In this document: piece by piece, positions 4,665-5,847 of the stretch
Layout of the letters: every line of letters starts with the position of its first letter
Numbering within the stretch: the stretch's first letter is position 1
NCBI GenBank assembly: GCA_045640265.1
Contig: JAZUES010000298.1
Location: 1-5,847 of the forward strand
From: Solibacillus sp045640265
Lineage (GTDB): Bacteria; Bacillota; Bacilli; Bacillales_A; Planococcaceae
DNA length: 5,847 nt
Direction of reading: 5' to 3'
Position numbers and translations under genes: made by a program
Notes under the pieces: model-generated
Told to the model about the DNA's origin: nothing
The model's input: only the letters and a program-made list of their open reading frames with translations
The model's database searches: none

Positions 4665-5510
4665 ATGGATGAACAACAATTTGAACGCTTCGTACAAGAG
4701 GTGGAACCATTAGAAAAAGTCGCGTACTGGCTGACACAATTTGAACAGGCAAAAAACAAACAAATTCATGCAATGATAAATGTCGCATTATTTTACAAGC
4801 AACACATGAACTATGAGGAAATGTATGCATTGCTAGACGAAGCCACTTTAATGGAAGATGCGCATGCATTTTATGAATTAGCCAATTGCTATTTTGAATC
4901 GCTCGGTAACAGGGGAAACGAACTACAGGCGTTCAAACTTTACGAACGTGCTGCTTTATTAAATCATGCAGATGCAATGAATAACCTTGCAGACATGTAT
5001 TTCAATGGCGAAGGAACAGTAGTAGATGAACTAAAAGCATTTGAATGGTTTACAAAAGCAGCTAATATGGGGGTTGCTGAGGCGAAGTACACACTTGGTA
5101 TTATGCATGAACAAGGTTTGGGGACAGATCAAAGTAAGGCGTTAGCACTACAACATTATGAACAATCCGGATTAGAAGGTTATGCTGATGCGATGTACAG
5201 AATGGGCATGATTTATTTTACGGGTGAGCTTGGGCAAAAGCAAAATGCAACATATGCACTGGAGTGGTTTTTAAAGGCTGCGGAACAATTTCATGTCGAT
5301 GCTATTTTTAATGTGGCCTATTGTTATGAAATGGGTGAAGGTGCTACGAAGAATGAGGAAACGGCCACTTATTACTATAAGCAAGCTTCCATGCTCGGAG
5401 ATTACGAGGCAAGCAACAAATTAGCTGAAATGTATGAATCACGCGATAGTGAACAAGCAAAAAAATGGAGAAAAAAAGCCTTGGAACAATTAAATGATGA
5501 GAAAATGTGA
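4665..5510 (+). CDS. Sel1-like (TPR-type) repeat protein
   Basis: This is a 281-aa all-helical repeat protein with no signal peptide or membrane segment, so probably cytoplasmic. About five Sel1-like repeats of 36-38 residues are visible: 66-101, 102-137, 138-173, 174-211 and 212-247, with a degenerate sixth to about 273. Typical phrases are ADAMNNLADMYFNGEG, KAFEWFTKAANMG, AEAKYTLGIMHEQGLG and ALEWFLKAAEQ. Residues 1-65 are helical but lack the motif. Sel1 repeats form a superhelical scaffold for protein-protein contacts; no catalytic motif is present, so the partner and role are unknown. The ATG is well placed, with AGGAGG (4652-4657) seven bases upstream. The gene starts 16 bp after lysR on the same strand and very likely shares its transcript. 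A functional link to the regulator is possible but not shown by sequence. Confidence 0.9.
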   Translation: MDEQQFERFVQEVEPLEKVAYWLTQFEQAKNKQIHAMINVALFYKQHMNYEEMYALLDEATLMEDAHAFYELANCYFESLGNRGNELQAFKLYERAALLNHADAMNNLADMYFNGEGTVVDELKAFEWFTKAANMGVAEAKYTLGIMHEQGLGTDQSKALALQHYEQSGLEGYADAMYRMGMIYFTGELGQKQNATYALEWFLKAAEQFHVDAIFNVAYCYEMGEGATKNEETATYYYKQASMLGDYEASNKLAEMYESRDSEQAKKWRKKALEQLNDEKM

Positions 5511-5524
5511 GGTAGAGTGAATAT

Positions 5525-5553
5525 CGGTGGGTGGGTTATTTGGTCACCCACTG
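5525..5553 (+). terminator. Hairpin after the sel1 gene, possible weak terminator
   Basis: CGGTGGGTG (5525-5533) pairs with CACCCACTG (5545-5553): nine pairs, one of them G-U, with an 11-nt loop. It starts 14 bp past the stop, where an operon terminator would be expected. The sequence after it is AAATGATTT rather than a T-run, so it is an imperfect intrinsic terminator. Confidence 0.5.
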
Positions 5554-5847
5554 AAATGATTTAAAATATTAAATTTATTCGCATGATACGATTGTCTAAA
5601 TTAAGTAAGTATTTTATATTATTTACTTTTTATGTAAAATAATTTATGATACTTATAAATATCTTTTAAATTAGAGCTGGTAGAGCTTTTGATGTAGTTA
5701 ATTATTAAATGCATAAAAGAGAACATTTTTTTGTCAAAAATAGACTATAAAAAAGAAGATAAAGTAGTGCGAAAGCACATATTCTCCTTGTTATCTGTAC
5801 TTCAAGTTTCATTCCGCTAAATGTTTCTTTATAATAGGAATGTTAAT
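5554..5847. other. AT-rich non-coding tail of the window
   Basis: No gene with a credible start site and product is visible in these 294 bases on either strand. The contents are the inverted repeat at 5605-5656, a direct repeat TAGAGCT (5672-5678 and 5681-5687), a weak promoter-like pair TTGATG-17-CATAAA (5689-5717, +), and a short stem GTGC-GAAA-GCAC (5767-5778). An isolated TATAAT (5830-5835, +) has no good -35. It may be the upstream region or leader of a gene lying to the right. Confidence 0.5.
5605..5656. repeat. 52-nt imperfect AT-rich inverted repeat
   Basis: The outer arms GTAAGTAT (5605-5612) and ATACTTAT (5649-5656) pair over eight positions, one of them G-U. Inside them, TATATTATTTAC (5615-5626) pairs with GTAAAATAATTTA (5634-5646), with one mismatch and one bulged base. 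The loop is 7 nt. It is not followed by a T-run, so it is not a standard terminator. Confidence 0.6.

Noticed and set aside
4660..4869. Minus-strand 69-codon frame inside the sel1 gene
   Set aside because: It is antisense to a well-supported Sel1-repeat coding sequence, with no start signal and no recognisable product.
5517..5564. 15-codon frame starting GTG just after sel1, spanning the hairpin
   Set aside because: It is very short, its GAGG site is too close to the start, and it is fully contained in the hairpin region. A chance frame is the simplest explanation.

Overview
The window looks like ordinary chromosome of a low-GC, spore-forming member of the Bacillales, most likely in or near the Lysinibacillus/Solibacillus group of the Planococcaceae (inference). 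The evidence is AT-rich DNA with strong AGGAGG-type ribosome binding sites, a GroEL tail of Bacillus type, an alpha/beta-type small acid-soluble spore protein, and a secreted enzyme anchored by three S-layer homology (SLH) domains. I see no rRNA, tRNA, CRISPR array, insertion sequence or phage gene.

Layout. Bases 1-140 are the last codons of groEL, followed at 268-302 by an intrinsic terminator. A 49-codon basic protein of unknown function (435-584, +) converges on an alpha/beta SASP (787-1110, -), with a bidirectional terminator at 633-670 between them. The SASP is divergent from a secreted SGNH/GDSL esterase with three SLH domains (1318-2712, +). The 207-bp gap between them carries two overlapping sigma-A-type promoters for the esterase and a weaker sporulation-type promoter candidate for the SASP.

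The SGNH gene converges on an intracellular Est30/YvaK-like carboxylesterase (2810-3556, -). The two share a perfect 18-bp inverted-repeat terminator. The carboxylesterase is divergent from a LysR-type regulator (3752-4648, +), and a clean dyad operator candidate lies just upstream of the regulator's start codon. The regulator is followed after 16 bp by a Sel1-repeat protein (4665-5510, +), so these two probably form an operon. The last ~290 bases are very AT-rich, contain no convincing gene, and hold one long imperfect inverted repeat.

Functional picture. Most genes are single-gene units separated by terminators, so this is not one pathway. The best candidate for a linked module is the divergent carboxylesterase / lysR-sel1 arrangement, where the LysR protein may control itself and possibly the esterase (inference). 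I found no clear undescribed multi-gene system. The points most worth following are the C-terminally extended SASP, the dyad in front of lysR, the small ORF after groEL, and the 52-nt inverted repeat near the right end.
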